From Bacteroidota bacterium (GTDB taxonomy: Bacteria; Bacteroidota; Ignavibacteria; SZUA-365; JAADGX01), in the NCBI GenBank assembly GCA_027021285.1, contig JALUUP010000345.1, forward strand, positions 1 to 9,169: a stretch of 9,169 nt of DNA, written 5' to 3'. A program made the position numbers and the translations under genes. Positions 1 to 6,145 of this stretch are shown here, one piece after another. Within the stretch, counting starts at the first letter, position 1; each line of letters opens with the position of its first letter. The notes beneath the pieces are model-generated. The model had not been told where the DNA came from, searched no databases, and saw only the letters and a list, made by a program, of their open reading frames with translations.

Positions 1-509
1 ATTAATAACAACCTTTGCGACTGAAGCAGTGCGAGATGTTCGTGCATCCGTTCCGCCTTTTCCCGGGATTCTCGGATGTACATTTTTCCGCGCTTCGTTG
101 CTTCCTGCAAAACAAGATTCACTTCATCACGTGCCTGGCGCAACATTTCATTCCGCTCTGCTTCCATTTCCGCACGAACTTCCCGGATTGCATCCTCTGC
201 TTTTTCTTCCGCTGCCAGCGCCCGCTGCTCCGCCTCCCGCGCATGCCGTTCAGCCATTTCCGCCCTGGAGCGATATCCCGCGATTTTTTCATTCGCGGCT
301 TCAAGGCATGCGGAGAGCGAATCGCGCACCGTTTCGAACGACTCGATTTCCTTCTCCAACCCGCGCAAGCCTTCTTCGATTTTCTCCAGTTCCGCCATGC
401 GTTCCTCCCACGCCGTGGCCACGGCATCCAGGAACGCCCGGACTTCCTCCTGCGAATACCCCTTGCGGGCAATGGTGAATTCCTTATTTCTCAATTCATC
501 GGAGTTCAT
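1..509 (-). CDS. DivIVA-domain coiled-coil protein, C-terminus beyond the left edge
   Basis: The reading frame is open from ATG 509 to the left edge, giving 169 visible residues. Residues 5-30 match the DivIVA N-terminal membrane-curvature module: LRNKEF (6-11), then KGYSQEEVRAFLDAV (16-30), which is the family's GYxxxEVxxFL pattern. From about residue 31 the chain is almost entirely charged heptad sequence rich in Glu, Lys, Arg and Ala, a long predicted coiled coil. DivIVA proteins sit at curved membrane such as poles and septa and act as scaffolds for division or wall synthesis; the exact role here is inferred. The ATG is chosen because it gives the usual short lead before the conserved Phe, and an AGGAA lies 13 nt upstream (527-523). 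An in-frame GTG at 536 would overlap the yggS stop as GTGA and add nine residues. Family assignment is good; the specific function is not known. Confidence 0.8.
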   Translation of the reverse strand, partial: MNSDELRNKEFTIARKGYSQEEVRAFLDAVATAWEERMAELEKIEEGLRGLEKEIESFETVRDSLSACLEAANEKIAGYRSRAEMAERHAREAEQRALAAEEKAEDAIREVRAEMEAERNEMLRQARDEVNLVLQEATKRGKMYIRESREKAERMHEHLALLQSQRLLL

Positions 510-532
510 GATGAAGCAAGGATTCCTGGTGC

Positions 533-1210
533 TCACGACCGGGGGCCGAAGAGGGCGGTCCCCAGCCGGATATGCGTTGCGCCTTCTTCGATCGCAACTT
601 CAAAGTCGTTCGTCATTCCCATGGACAGCACATCGAAATCCGGGAGTTTCAGTTGTTCACGAATTCGACGCTGAAACGACGCCAGCATCCGGAACTCGGG
701 ACGGACGTCTTCCGGATCATCCACAAGGCTGGCAATCGTCATCAATCCTCTCAAGCGAATTCCCGGCAGGGTAGCAATTTCACGTGCCGCTTCCTCGACT
801 TCCGTTGGCTGGAAACCGTGCTTGGAGGAGGCTCCGCTGGTATTGACTTCGAGCAATATCTCGATAACGCGATCCGCCGCTGTTGCCCGCTTGCCAACCT
901 CCCGCGCCAGGTGCAGGGAATCAACCGAGTGAATCATTGTCGCAACCATGATAACCTGTTTGACCTTGTTTGTTTGCAGATGACCGATGAAGTGGAATCG
1001 GTGCGGGCGCAGGGCGGGACGCTTGCGCAGGTATTCCTGCAACCGGTTTTCACCAATGTCATGTAATCCGGCCTCGATGGCCTCGTTTACAACGTCCGCG
1101 GGAATCGTCTTCGTAACCGCGATGAGCGTAATACTTTCCGGAGACCGCCCCGCATTTCCACAAGCGGCTTGTATTTTGGAACGGATATGTGCAAGACGCT
1201 CCGGAAGCAT
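533..1210 (-). CDS. yggS: YggS/PROSC-family pyridoxal-phosphate homeostasis protein
   Basis: This 225-residue protein (about the usual family length) is a single-domain alanine-racemase-like TIM barrel that binds PLP without known catalysis and buffers cellular PLP and amino/keto-acid pools. Visible motifs are LIAVTKTIP, with the PLP-binding Lys at residue 34; IGENRLQEY; FHFIGHLQTNK; an EVNTSG segment; and the phosphate-binding end LSMGMTNDFEVAI...HIRLGTALFGPR. The start at ATG 1210 (MLPERL) is preferred because it matches family N-termini. A plausible promoter also sits immediately upstream, so ATG 1237, nine codons further out, would precede the expected transcript start. No Shine-Dalgarno is visible. 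The stop abuts the DivIVA-like gene downstream, so the two are probably co-transcribed. This order recalls the ylmE-divIVA clusters of other bacteria. The frame stays open upstream to 1498, but that extension does not resemble the family. Confidence 0.92.
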   Translation of the reverse strand: MLPERLAHIRSKIQAACGNAGRSPESITLIAVTKTIPADVVNEAIEAGLHDIGENRLQEYLRKRPALRPHRFHFIGHLQTNKVKQVIMVATMIHSVDSLHLAREVGKRATAADRVIEILLEVNTSGASSKHGFQPTEVEEAAREIATLPGIRLRGLMTIASLVDDPEDVRPEFRMLASFQRRIREQLKLPDFDVLSMGMTNDFEVAIEEGATHIRLGTALFGPRS

Positions 1211-1218
1211 AGAATATG

Positions 1219-1249
1219 CAAAGATAGTCGGGGTCATAGAGAAAAGCAA
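1219..1249 (-). promoter_or_regulatory. Candidate promoter for yggS, TAnnTTTG type
   Basis: On the minus strand, TTGCTT (1249-1244) is separated by 17 bp from TATCTTTG (1226-1219). The latter fits both a sigma70-like -10 and the Bacteroidota -7 consensus TAnnTTTG. Only 8 nt lie between this box and ATG 1210, so the transcript would be leaderless or nearly so. This is inferred from pattern and spacing only. Confidence 0.4.
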
Positions 1250-1419
1250 TGAAACCGGGGAAAATCGATTCCCCCGCCCCAGGAAGCATATTTCCGCCTC
1301 TCGAACCGCCTCGGATGCGATGGCGCGGCCAACGGAACAGAACGAACCTTCCGCCATACAGCACGCATCATCCCACCCTGGCCGCCGATTCACCGCTCCT
1401 TCAAATACCGGTCTCGCTC

Positions 1420-1448
1420 TTGACATGTTGTCTGAAAACCTATATGTT
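1420..1448 (+). promoter_or_regulatory. Candidate sigma70-like promoter for the archease-rtcB operon
   Basis: A perfect TTGACA (1420-1425) is followed after 17 bp by TATGTT (1443-1448); the overlapping TATATG (1441-1446) would give a 15 bp spacer. Transcription would begin near 1455, leaving a leader of about 20 nt before ATG 1475. It lies in the divergent gap (1211-1474, 264 bp) shared with yggS, in which I see no gene. The only other structure noted there is a short GGGGAA/TTCCCC hairpin at 1257-1274. Confidence 0.55.
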
Positions 1449-1474
1449 TTCAGGGACGCTGCACATGCTACGAA

Positions 1475-1921
1475 ATGGCCGTCGTGAACACGGGACACTT
1501 TTCATTCATCGAACATACCGCCGACATCGGATTACAGATCAGTGCGAATTCAGAGAAAGAGTTGTTTCAACATTCTTTGGAAGGGTTCTCAGCATTGGTT
1601 TGTCATTCGGGAGAGATAAAACGCAATCGCATGTTTGTCATCGACATCAACGCCCGGGACATGGGTGCTCTTCTGGTAGAATGGCTCAACGAATTCGTGT
1701 ACCTGTTCGACGTGCATGGTTTCATACCGTCCCGGATCAGAACCATGTCGATTTCAAAACTGCACGACGGTTCCATCGGCATTCAGGCTCAGGTGGAAGG
1801 CGACACGTACGATCCGAAACGCCACATTCTGAACCGGGAAATTAAAGCGGCGACGTATCACAATTTGAACGTCGATCTGTCGCAATCGCCTTTCACCGCG
1901 CGTGTTTTCTTCGACTTGTAA
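1475..1921 (+). CDS. Archease, activator of RtcB RNA ligase
   Basis: This 148-residue protein is the usual length for archease, a small metal-binding cofactor that speeds RtcB guanylylation and allows it to turn over repeatedly. Visible family signatures are FIEHTADIG (11-19), the central LLVEWLNEFVYLFD helix, EIKAATYHNL near the C-terminus, and the terminal VFFDL with a penultimate Asp; acidic residues in these motifs are the metal-binding type. It is the first gene of a plus-strand operon, 15 bp ahead of rtcB, and that neighbour strongly supports the call. No Shine-Dalgarno precedes ATG 1475. The start is set by the family's short N-terminal strand before HTADIG. It probably acts in the cytoplasm with the next gene's product in RNA repair or tRNA ligation. 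Confidence 0.95.
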   Translation: MAVVNTGHFSFIEHTADIGLQISANSEKELFQHSLEGFSALVCHSGEIKRNRMFVIDINARDMGALLVEWLNEFVYLFDVHGFIPSRIRTMSISKLHDGSIGIQAQVEGDTYDPKRHILNREIKAATYHNLNVDLSQSPFTARVFFDL

Positions 1922-1936
1922 ACCACACGGCACCTG

Positions 1937-3388
1937 ATGGCATTCCGGTACAATCTATCCGACAAGATCCAACGAATCGACGACTGGACCATCCGCATCC
2001 CGCGGAAGGCGGTGCCCGGCATGCAGGTGGACGGGATCGTATTTGCCGACGAGGTCTTATTCTCGTCCCTGCTCAAAGACGACACACTTTCCCAGGTCGT
2101 AAACGTCGCCATGCTTCCGGGACTGGCCGGTCCTTCTTTGGCCATGCCGGATGCACACCAGGGATATGGATTTTGCATCGGCGGTGTCGCAGCCACGAAC
2201 CTGGAGAGCGGCGTCGTTTCGGCGGGAGGCGTCGGATTCGATATCAATTGCGGCGTTCGTCTCCTCGCGTCATCGCTGGAGAAAGACGAAGTGAAAAAGA
2301 ACATCACGGCGCTCGTTGAGGAATTGTACAACGCCGTTCCCGCGGGAGCGGGCGTCCGGGGCCGTTTGAAACTTTCACAACAGGAGCTGAAAGATGTCCT
2401 CGAGCGGGGCGCATCGTGGGCGGTGAGCGCCGGATACGGCGGAGAGGAAGACGTCGAGTACATCGAGGAACACGGGCGCCTGTCTTCCGCGGATCCCGAC
2501 GCCGTCAGCGACCGTGCAATCGAACGGGGCAAGACCCAGGTCGGGACGCTGGGCTCCGGCAACCATTTCCTGGAGATCCAATACGTGGAGGAAATCCTCG
2601 ACCGCGAATCTGCGGAGGCCTTCGGCCTTCATGAAAACCAAATCGTCGTGTTGATCCACAGCGGTTCGCGGGGACTTGGTCACCAGGTGTGTTCCGACGC
2701 CATTCGCAACATGGACGCCGCAATGAAAAAGTACGGCATCGCTGTTCCTGATCGCCAGTTGGCATGTGTGCCCACCGCTTCCGCGGAAGGCAAGCAATAT
2801 CTCGGAGCCATGGCGGCGGCGGCCAATTTCGCTTTCGCCAACCGGCAGTGCATGACCCATTGGACGCGCGAAGTTTTTGCCCGAACGTTTCCGGGCAGCG
2901 TTCTGCGTGTCGTGTACGACGTGTGTCACAACATCGCGAAAATCGAGGAGCACACAATCGATGGACACAGGGCCCGCGTGCTCGTCCATCGAAAAGGAGC
3001 AACACGGGCCTTCCCCAGGAATCATCCGGACATTCCTGCACGTTACCGCTCCACCGGACAGCCCGTGCTCATTCCCGGCAGCATGGGTACGGCTTCATAC
3101 GTGCTCGCGGGCGCCGTCGGGGCAATGGACCGCAGCTTCGGCTCGTGCTGCCACGGAGCCGGGCGGCTCAAAAGCCGAACCCGCGCCAAGAAAGAGACAA
3201 ATGCCCGCGCTGTGCTTGCGGACCTTCAGCGCCACGGGGTTGTCGCCCGTTCGCGGACACGGGAAGGACTCACGGAGGAGAACCCTTCCGCATACAAGAA
3301 CGTTACCGAGGTGGTGGACGTTGTACACCACGCCGGTCTGGCTCGAAAAGTCGCAAAACTTATTCCCATAGGAGTTGTCAAGGGATGA
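1937..3388 (+). CDS. rtcB: RtcB RNA-splicing ligase, GTP- and Mn-dependent
   Basis: This 483-residue protein is full length for RtcB, which joins RNA 2',3'-cyclic-phosphate or 3'-phosphate ends to 5'-OH ends by way of a GMP-histidine intermediate. All metal and catalytic positions are present: Asp102 and Cys105 in GFDINCGVR, His210 in LGSGNHFLE, His241 in HSGSRGLG, His331 in VCHNIAK, and the guanylylated His406 in SCCHGAGRLKSR. Their spacing closely follows the Pyrococcus enzyme. MPDAHQGYGFCIGG (70-83) is a further hallmark. The gene follows archease by 15 bp without a clear ribosome-binding site and overlaps the next gene by 4 bp (ATGA, 3385-3388). No RtcA cyclase is visible. In bacteria the usual role is RNA repair after stress or toxin cleavage; the substrate here cannot be read from the sequence. 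Confidence 0.98.
   Translation: MAFRYNLSDKIQRIDDWTIRIPRKAVPGMQVDGIVFADEVLFSSLLKDDTLSQVVNVAMLPGLAGPSLAMPDAHQGYGFCIGGVAATNLESGVVSAGGVGFDINCGVRLLASSLEKDEVKKNITALVEELYNAVPAGAGVRGRLKLSQQELKDVLERGASWAVSAGYGGEEDVEYIEEHGRLSSADPDAVSDRAIERGKTQVGTLGSGNHFLEIQYVEEILDRESAEAFGLHENQIVVLIHSGSRGLGHQVCSDAIRNMDAAMKKYGIAVPDRQLACVPTASAEGKQYLGAMAAAANFAFANRQCMTHWTREVFARTFPGSVLRVVYDVCHNIAKIEEHTIDGHRARVLVHRKGATRAFPRNHPDIPARYRSTGQPVLIPGSMGTASYVLAGAVGAMDRSFGSCCHGAGRLKSRTRAKKETNARAVLADLQRHGVVARSRTREGLTEENPSAYKNVTEVVDVVHHAGLARKVAKLIPIGVVKG
3370..3374 (+). promoter_or_regulatory. Ribosome-binding site that sets the kinase-like start
   Basis: AGGAG lies 10 nt before ATG 3385, inside the last codons of rtcB. It is the clearest Shine-Dalgarno sequence in the window. 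It supports initiation at the ATGA overlap rather than at any upstream start in the same open frame, which otherwise runs back to 2764 through rtcB. Confidence 0.6.
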
Positions 3389-4353
3389 CACCAATACAAT
3401 CTGAAGATCGACGGAAATGTGAGGTCGCCGTCATCGGCGAAGTGTTCGTTGAACTGCAATCGACGAACGCCAGCTTAACCGCGGCTGAATCGTACACCAA
3501 GCGCCTGGGAGGTTCAGCAGCCCTGGTGGCCGCAGCTGCAAGCGCCCTCGGTTCCCACGTATGTATCACGGCAGCGGTCGGCGCCGATGCCCTGGGCACC
3601 TTCATCCAAAATTCACTCCAGAAACATGACGTGGACGTCTCCTGCTTGCAGTACTCGCGGGACCATCCCACAAGCATCATGTTCAAAGCGCGTTCGGGAA
3701 AACTGACACAGGAACTGCCGTACAGGTACGCAGACTGGCACCTGCACAGTACAAGGGAACATATCCATCGCATTCAGAACTGCGCGGTCATCTATGGGTC
3801 GGGATACATCCTGTGGAAAAACCCCGCGCGACACAGCCTCCTCGAGCTTTTACGCGTCGCCCGCAAGGCCGACATCCCGACCATTTTCTATCCGTATTTT
3901 GAATCGCGGCTATGGCGAAGCAGGAGCGATGCGTACTCGGTCATGAAAAAGACGCTTCAGAGCATCGATATCATTACGCCAACGATCGAGGTCGCCGAAC
4001 GCTTCTTCGGCAAGCAATCACATGAAGACACCGTAAAGCGATATCATGACATTTCAGCAAAAAACGTCATCCTCAATCTCGGAAATGACGGCTGCCTTGT
4101 CTCTACAGAAAACGACCGCATGCAACACATTTCCCCACCCGCACCGGTTGACTTTGACGCACCCGGAGTCAATGAAGTGTTCCAGGCTGCTTTCCTCGTC
4201 GCCATCCAGCACGGGAAAGAACTCGAAGCGGCAACGCGCTTTGCCCTGGCAGCGGAAAGTTATGTGAACCAAAATGCCGGCCAAGAGCTCGATCTTCCAT
4301 CAACGGAAACCATCTGCCAGGAGGTTCTCCACACCGCGTTCGACGAACTCTGA
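3385..4353 (+). CDS. PfkB/ribokinase-fold protein with an altered active site, possible pseudokinase
   Basis: This 322-residue protein has the length and layout of PfkB-family sugar or nucleoside kinases. The N-terminal strand GEVFVEL (18-24) comes first, then the substrate-loop motif KRLGGSAALVAAAASALG (39-56), TAAVGADALGTF (62-73), NLGNDGCLV (231-239) and a C-terminal helix pair. The second signature, normally DTxGAGDxFxxGF, reads DAPGVNEVFQAAF (258-270). The GAGD anion hole and catalytic Asp are therefore replaced by G261-V-N-E264. The usual substrate-contacting Asp in the first strand is also Glu (Glu23), and the NxxE motif is not clear in ITPTIEVAERF (197-207). Family kinases phosphorylate sugars or nucleosides with ATP, but activity here is doubtful and the substrate is unknown. 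The gene is translationally coupled to rtcB by a 4 bp overlap. It ends 1 bp before the convergent aat gene. Confidence 0.85.
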   Translation: MTPIQSEDRRKCEVAVIGEVFVELQSTNASLTAAESYTKRLGGSAALVAAAASALGSHVCITAAVGADALGTFIQNSLQKHDVDVSCLQYSRDHPTSIMFKARSGKLTQELPYRYADWHLHSTREHIHRIQNCAVIYGSGYILWKNPARHSLLELLRVARKADIPTIFYPYFESRLWRSRSDAYSVMKKTLQSIDIITPTIEVAERFFGKQSHEDTVKRYHDISAKNVILNLGNDGCLVSTENDRMQHISPPAPVDFDAPGVNEVFQAAFLVAIQHGKELEAATRFALAAESYVNQNAGQELDLPSTETICQEVLHTAFDEL

Positions 4354-4354
4354 C

Positions 4355-4954
4355 CTACGGGAAAAAGCTTCCCCTGTACAATTTCGCTTTTTGAAGATAC
4401 CGCAGGTATTCTTCCTGGTCGATATCCACCGCCCCAAACCGCCGCAGGTGCTCGGTAGTAAACTGGGTATCGATCAGCAACATTTCTTTCTTCTTCATGT
4501 GCTCGACGAGGGCCACAAGGGCAACCTTGGATGCATCCCGCTGCCGATGAAACATGGACTCGCCACAAAAGATGCTCCCGATACTGACACCGTATAATCC
4601 GCCTGCCAATTGATTCTCCCTCCACGCTTCCACGCTGTGGGCATACCCGGAACGGTGAAGAGCAGTGTACCAACGTATCAGCTCGGCGGAGATCCAGGTG
4701 CTCTCGCGGTCGGCGCAGGCGTGGATGACGCTCTCGAAATCCGTGTTGATGCGTATTTCAAATTTGCCCGCGCGCACGATCTTTCTCAACGAATCGGGTA
4801 CATGAAAACGATCCAGAAAGATGACGCCCCGTCTCACGGGTTCGTAAAGAAAGATCTCCCCTGTCTCTTCCGCCATGGGAAAGATGCCCCGCCAATACCA
4901 GCCCATGAGTACCGGTACGATATCCTTATCGAAGAAGGTCCTGCGATGGGTCAT
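4355..4954 (-). CDS. aat: Leucyl/phenylalanyl-tRNA--protein transferase
   Basis: This 199-residue Aat-family enzyme transfers Leu or Phe from aminoacyl-tRNA to proteins with basic N-termini, marking them for ClpS/ClpAP degradation. Recognisable motifs in order are WYWRGIFPMAEE (19-30), the Arg-Gly pair in EPVRRGVIFLD, HACADREST-WISAELIRWY, YAHSVEAWRENQLAGGLYG, the GESMFHRQRDASKVAL core, LLIDTQFTTEHLRRFGA and a C-terminal LYRGSFFP. It is shorter than the 234-residue E. coli protein, mainly at the N-terminus, which lacks much of the usual lead-in. The ATG at 4954 forms an ATGA overlap with the stop of the upstream recombinase-like gene, so the two are coupled. Its 3' end meets the kinase-like gene tail to tail. 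No in-window clpS or clpA is seen. Confidence 0.95.
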   Translation of the reverse strand: MTHRRTFFDKDIVPVLMGWYWRGIFPMAEETGEIFLYEPVRRGVIFLDRFHVPDSLRKIVRAGKFEIRINTDFESVIHACADRESTWISAELIRWYTALHRSGYAHSVEAWRENQLAGGLYGVSIGSIFCGESMFHRQRDASKVALVALVEHMKKKEMLLIDTQFTTEHLRRFGAVDIDQEEYLRYLQKAKLYRGSFFP

Positions 4955-5883
4955 CTCCGGTCGTTTTCCTTCATTTGGTCCGCGACACGCTTGAGGGCGG
5001 CAATCGACTTCGTCCCGAGCCGAAGGGCCACCTTGTCGGGCGGCTCTCCGCTGAGCAAGAGCTGGACGGTGTACGTGTTTCGAAGCATGGTCGGCGTGAT
5101 ATCGACGATCCCGGCGTGTTTTCCCACCCGTTTCACGATATGATCGATCACCTGCTGCGTCAGGGGATTCCCGTTGCGTTGTTTCAACAAGGGCTCGTCG
5201 CGTCGGCGCGAGAACATCCGAATACGCCTGCTCTTGCAGTACAACCGCATGGCGGCCTGGGCCCGGCTCGACAACTTGACAAAACGATATTTTTGACCTC
5301 GTTCGTCACGAATGAACAACTTGCCTTCCCGCGACGACATGTGAAGATCGGCAACCTTGAGATTGCATATCTCGCTGCTCCTCATGCCCGCATGGATCAG
5401 AAGCAGGAGGATGACCCTCTCGAGCGGACGATTCATGTTTTCCACCGTGCGCAAGAGCAGCAATTGCTCTTTCCTGCTTAGCAACTTGACTGACGCCGGC
5501 GCGGAAGGCAGGGCCGGAACACCGGCAGCGGGATTACCGCGAATGTATTTCCGCTCGGCGCAAAAGAGAAAGAACTGGCGCAACGCCGTCAACCGCCTGT
5601 TGATGGAAGTGTTGGACGCGTTGCGCGTCAGCAGAAAGGATTTGAAATCGCGAACGTCGGCTTCGGATATATCCCGAACCGAGAACGACTGCCCGATAGT
5701 GTGTGAGAGCCATTCCAAAAAGACGTTCACGTCGTTCACGTAGGAGCGAATGGTGTTTTCGTGTTTGCCCTGCGCGCGGAGGTGCTTCTTGAAAGATTGT
5801 AATATTCGTTTTATCGGTGGTACGGGCATGCAGTCTGAATGAAGAATGCTGTCAAGAAAATCATCCTGAAAGGTATTTGACAT
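4951..5883 (-). CDS. Xer-like tyrosine recombinase lacking the nucleophilic tyrosine, probably inactive
   Basis: This 310-residue protein has the complete XerC/XerD layout. A SAM-like core-binding domain covers about residues 22-120 (a TIRSYVNDVNVFLEWL segment and INRRLTALRQFFLFC), and a catalytic-fold domain covers about 133-300. Arg168 (HAGMRSSEICNL), Lys198 (RGQKYRFVKL) and Arg268 (TPTMLRNT) are kept. The His of HxxR is Thr265, the HT after it is Asn269-Thr, the LGH histidine is Thr291, and the position of the nucleophilic Tyr is Val300; no Tyr occurs after 271. The other reading frames at this point do not restore the missing residues, so this is substitution and not a recent frameshift. 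It probably binds DNA without cleaving it. The start at 5883 has AGCAGG just upstream, inside a small TGCTT/AAGCA hairpin; ATG 5829 is an alternative. The frame extends to 6072, but that part is not family-like. The stop overlaps aat by 4 bp. Confidence 0.85.
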   Translation of the reverse strand: MSNTFQDDFLDSILHSDCMPVPPIKRILQSFKKHLRAQGKHENTIRSYVNDVNVFLEWLSHTIGQSFSVRDISEADVRDFKSFLLTRNASNTSINRRLTALRQFFLFCAERKYIRGNPAAGVPALPSAPASVKLLSRKEQLLLLRTVENMNRPLERVILLLLIHAGMRSSEICNLKVADLHMSSREGKLFIRDERGQKYRFVKLSSRAQAAMRLYCKSRRIRMFSRRRDEPLLKQRNGNPLTQQVIDHIVKRVGKHAGIVDITPTMLRNTYTVQLLLSGEPPDKVALRLGTKSIAALKRVADQMKENDRR

Positions 5884-6145
5884 CCTGCTTAGATACAAGC
5901 AACTGTTTTTCCTGCCGGGTCGAACGCGATGCGCGCATTGGGGACGGACCTGTATGACACCCCCGGCAGACCACGCTTCCACGGCGATGGCCGAGGCAGC
6001 GGGATTCCCCGCGCGCCTTGCAAACGGCATGCGTCCGAGCGGGAACAACCGGCTCGTTCCTGCCGAATGCATTTTATATTACCCGCAATATGGCTACATT
6101 TCTTTTTGTTCTGTTCTTTCGTAACTGCACCAAGATACGCATACC
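5884..6145. other. Divergent intergenic region between the Xer-like gene and gyrA
   Basis: This 262 bp gap separates two divergent genes, and I see no coding sequence or tRNA in it. It holds a perfect 10 bp palindrome, ATGCGCGCAT (5929-5938), set between the arms of an 8 bp inverted repeat, CTGCCGGG (5912-5919) and CCCGGCAG (5962-5969). A separate 7 bp stem, CGGGAAC (6040-6046) with GTTCCTG (6056-6062, one G-U pair), lies just upstream of an AT-rich stretch that leads to gyrA. These could be operator or topology-sensing elements, but short repeats like these also arise by chance. Confidence 0.35.
6072..6102 (+). promoter_or_regulatory. Candidate gyrA promoter
   Basis: TACATTTC (6095-6102) resembles the Bacteroidota -7 box TAnnTTTG with its last base changed. 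TTTTAT (6072-6077) lies 17 bp upstream as a weak -35 element. The predicted leader to ATG 6146 would be about 35-40 nt. The surrounding AT-rich stretch (6070-6120) stands out from GC-rich flanks, which supports a promoter here more than the exact boxes do. Confidence 0.3.

Noticed and set aside
15..1066. Long plus-strand open frames opposite the DivIVA-like and yggS genes
   Set aside because: They are antisense shadows of clearly recognisable minus-strand proteins and show no domain pattern of their own.
1257..1274. GGGGAA/TTCCCC hairpin in the yggS upstream gap
   Set aside because: It has a 6 bp stem without a T tract in either direction, and no gene ends nearby that it could terminate. It is too short to call a regulator.
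1211..1498. Upstream extension of the yggS reading frame by up to 96 residues
   Set aside because: The extension has no similarity to YggS N-termini, covers the divergent promoter region, and overlaps the start of archease on the other strand.
2764..3384. N-terminal extension of the kinase-like gene through rtcB
   Set aside because: It is the out-of-frame shadow of the well-supported rtcB coding sequence. The PfkB fold begins just after ATG 3385, which has an AGGAG.
4359..4392. Possible terminator between the convergent kinase-like and aat genes (GGGAA/TTCCC hairpin, and AAAAAGC/GCTTTTT arms)
   Set aside because: The stems are only 5-7 bp, the longer one is mostly A-T with a 17 nt loop, no proper T tract follows, and the sequence is the coding end of aat.
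4951..5883. Integrase of a mobile element or prophage
   Set aside because: No attachment repeats, cargo or other phage genes are seen. It is coupled to aat and lacks the catalytic Tyr, so mobility is unlikely.
5884..6072. N-terminal extension of the Xer-like protein
   Set aside because: The extra residues are Arg-, Pro- and Ala-rich with no domain character and would run into the gyrA upstream region. The Xer core-binding domain is complete from ATG 5883.
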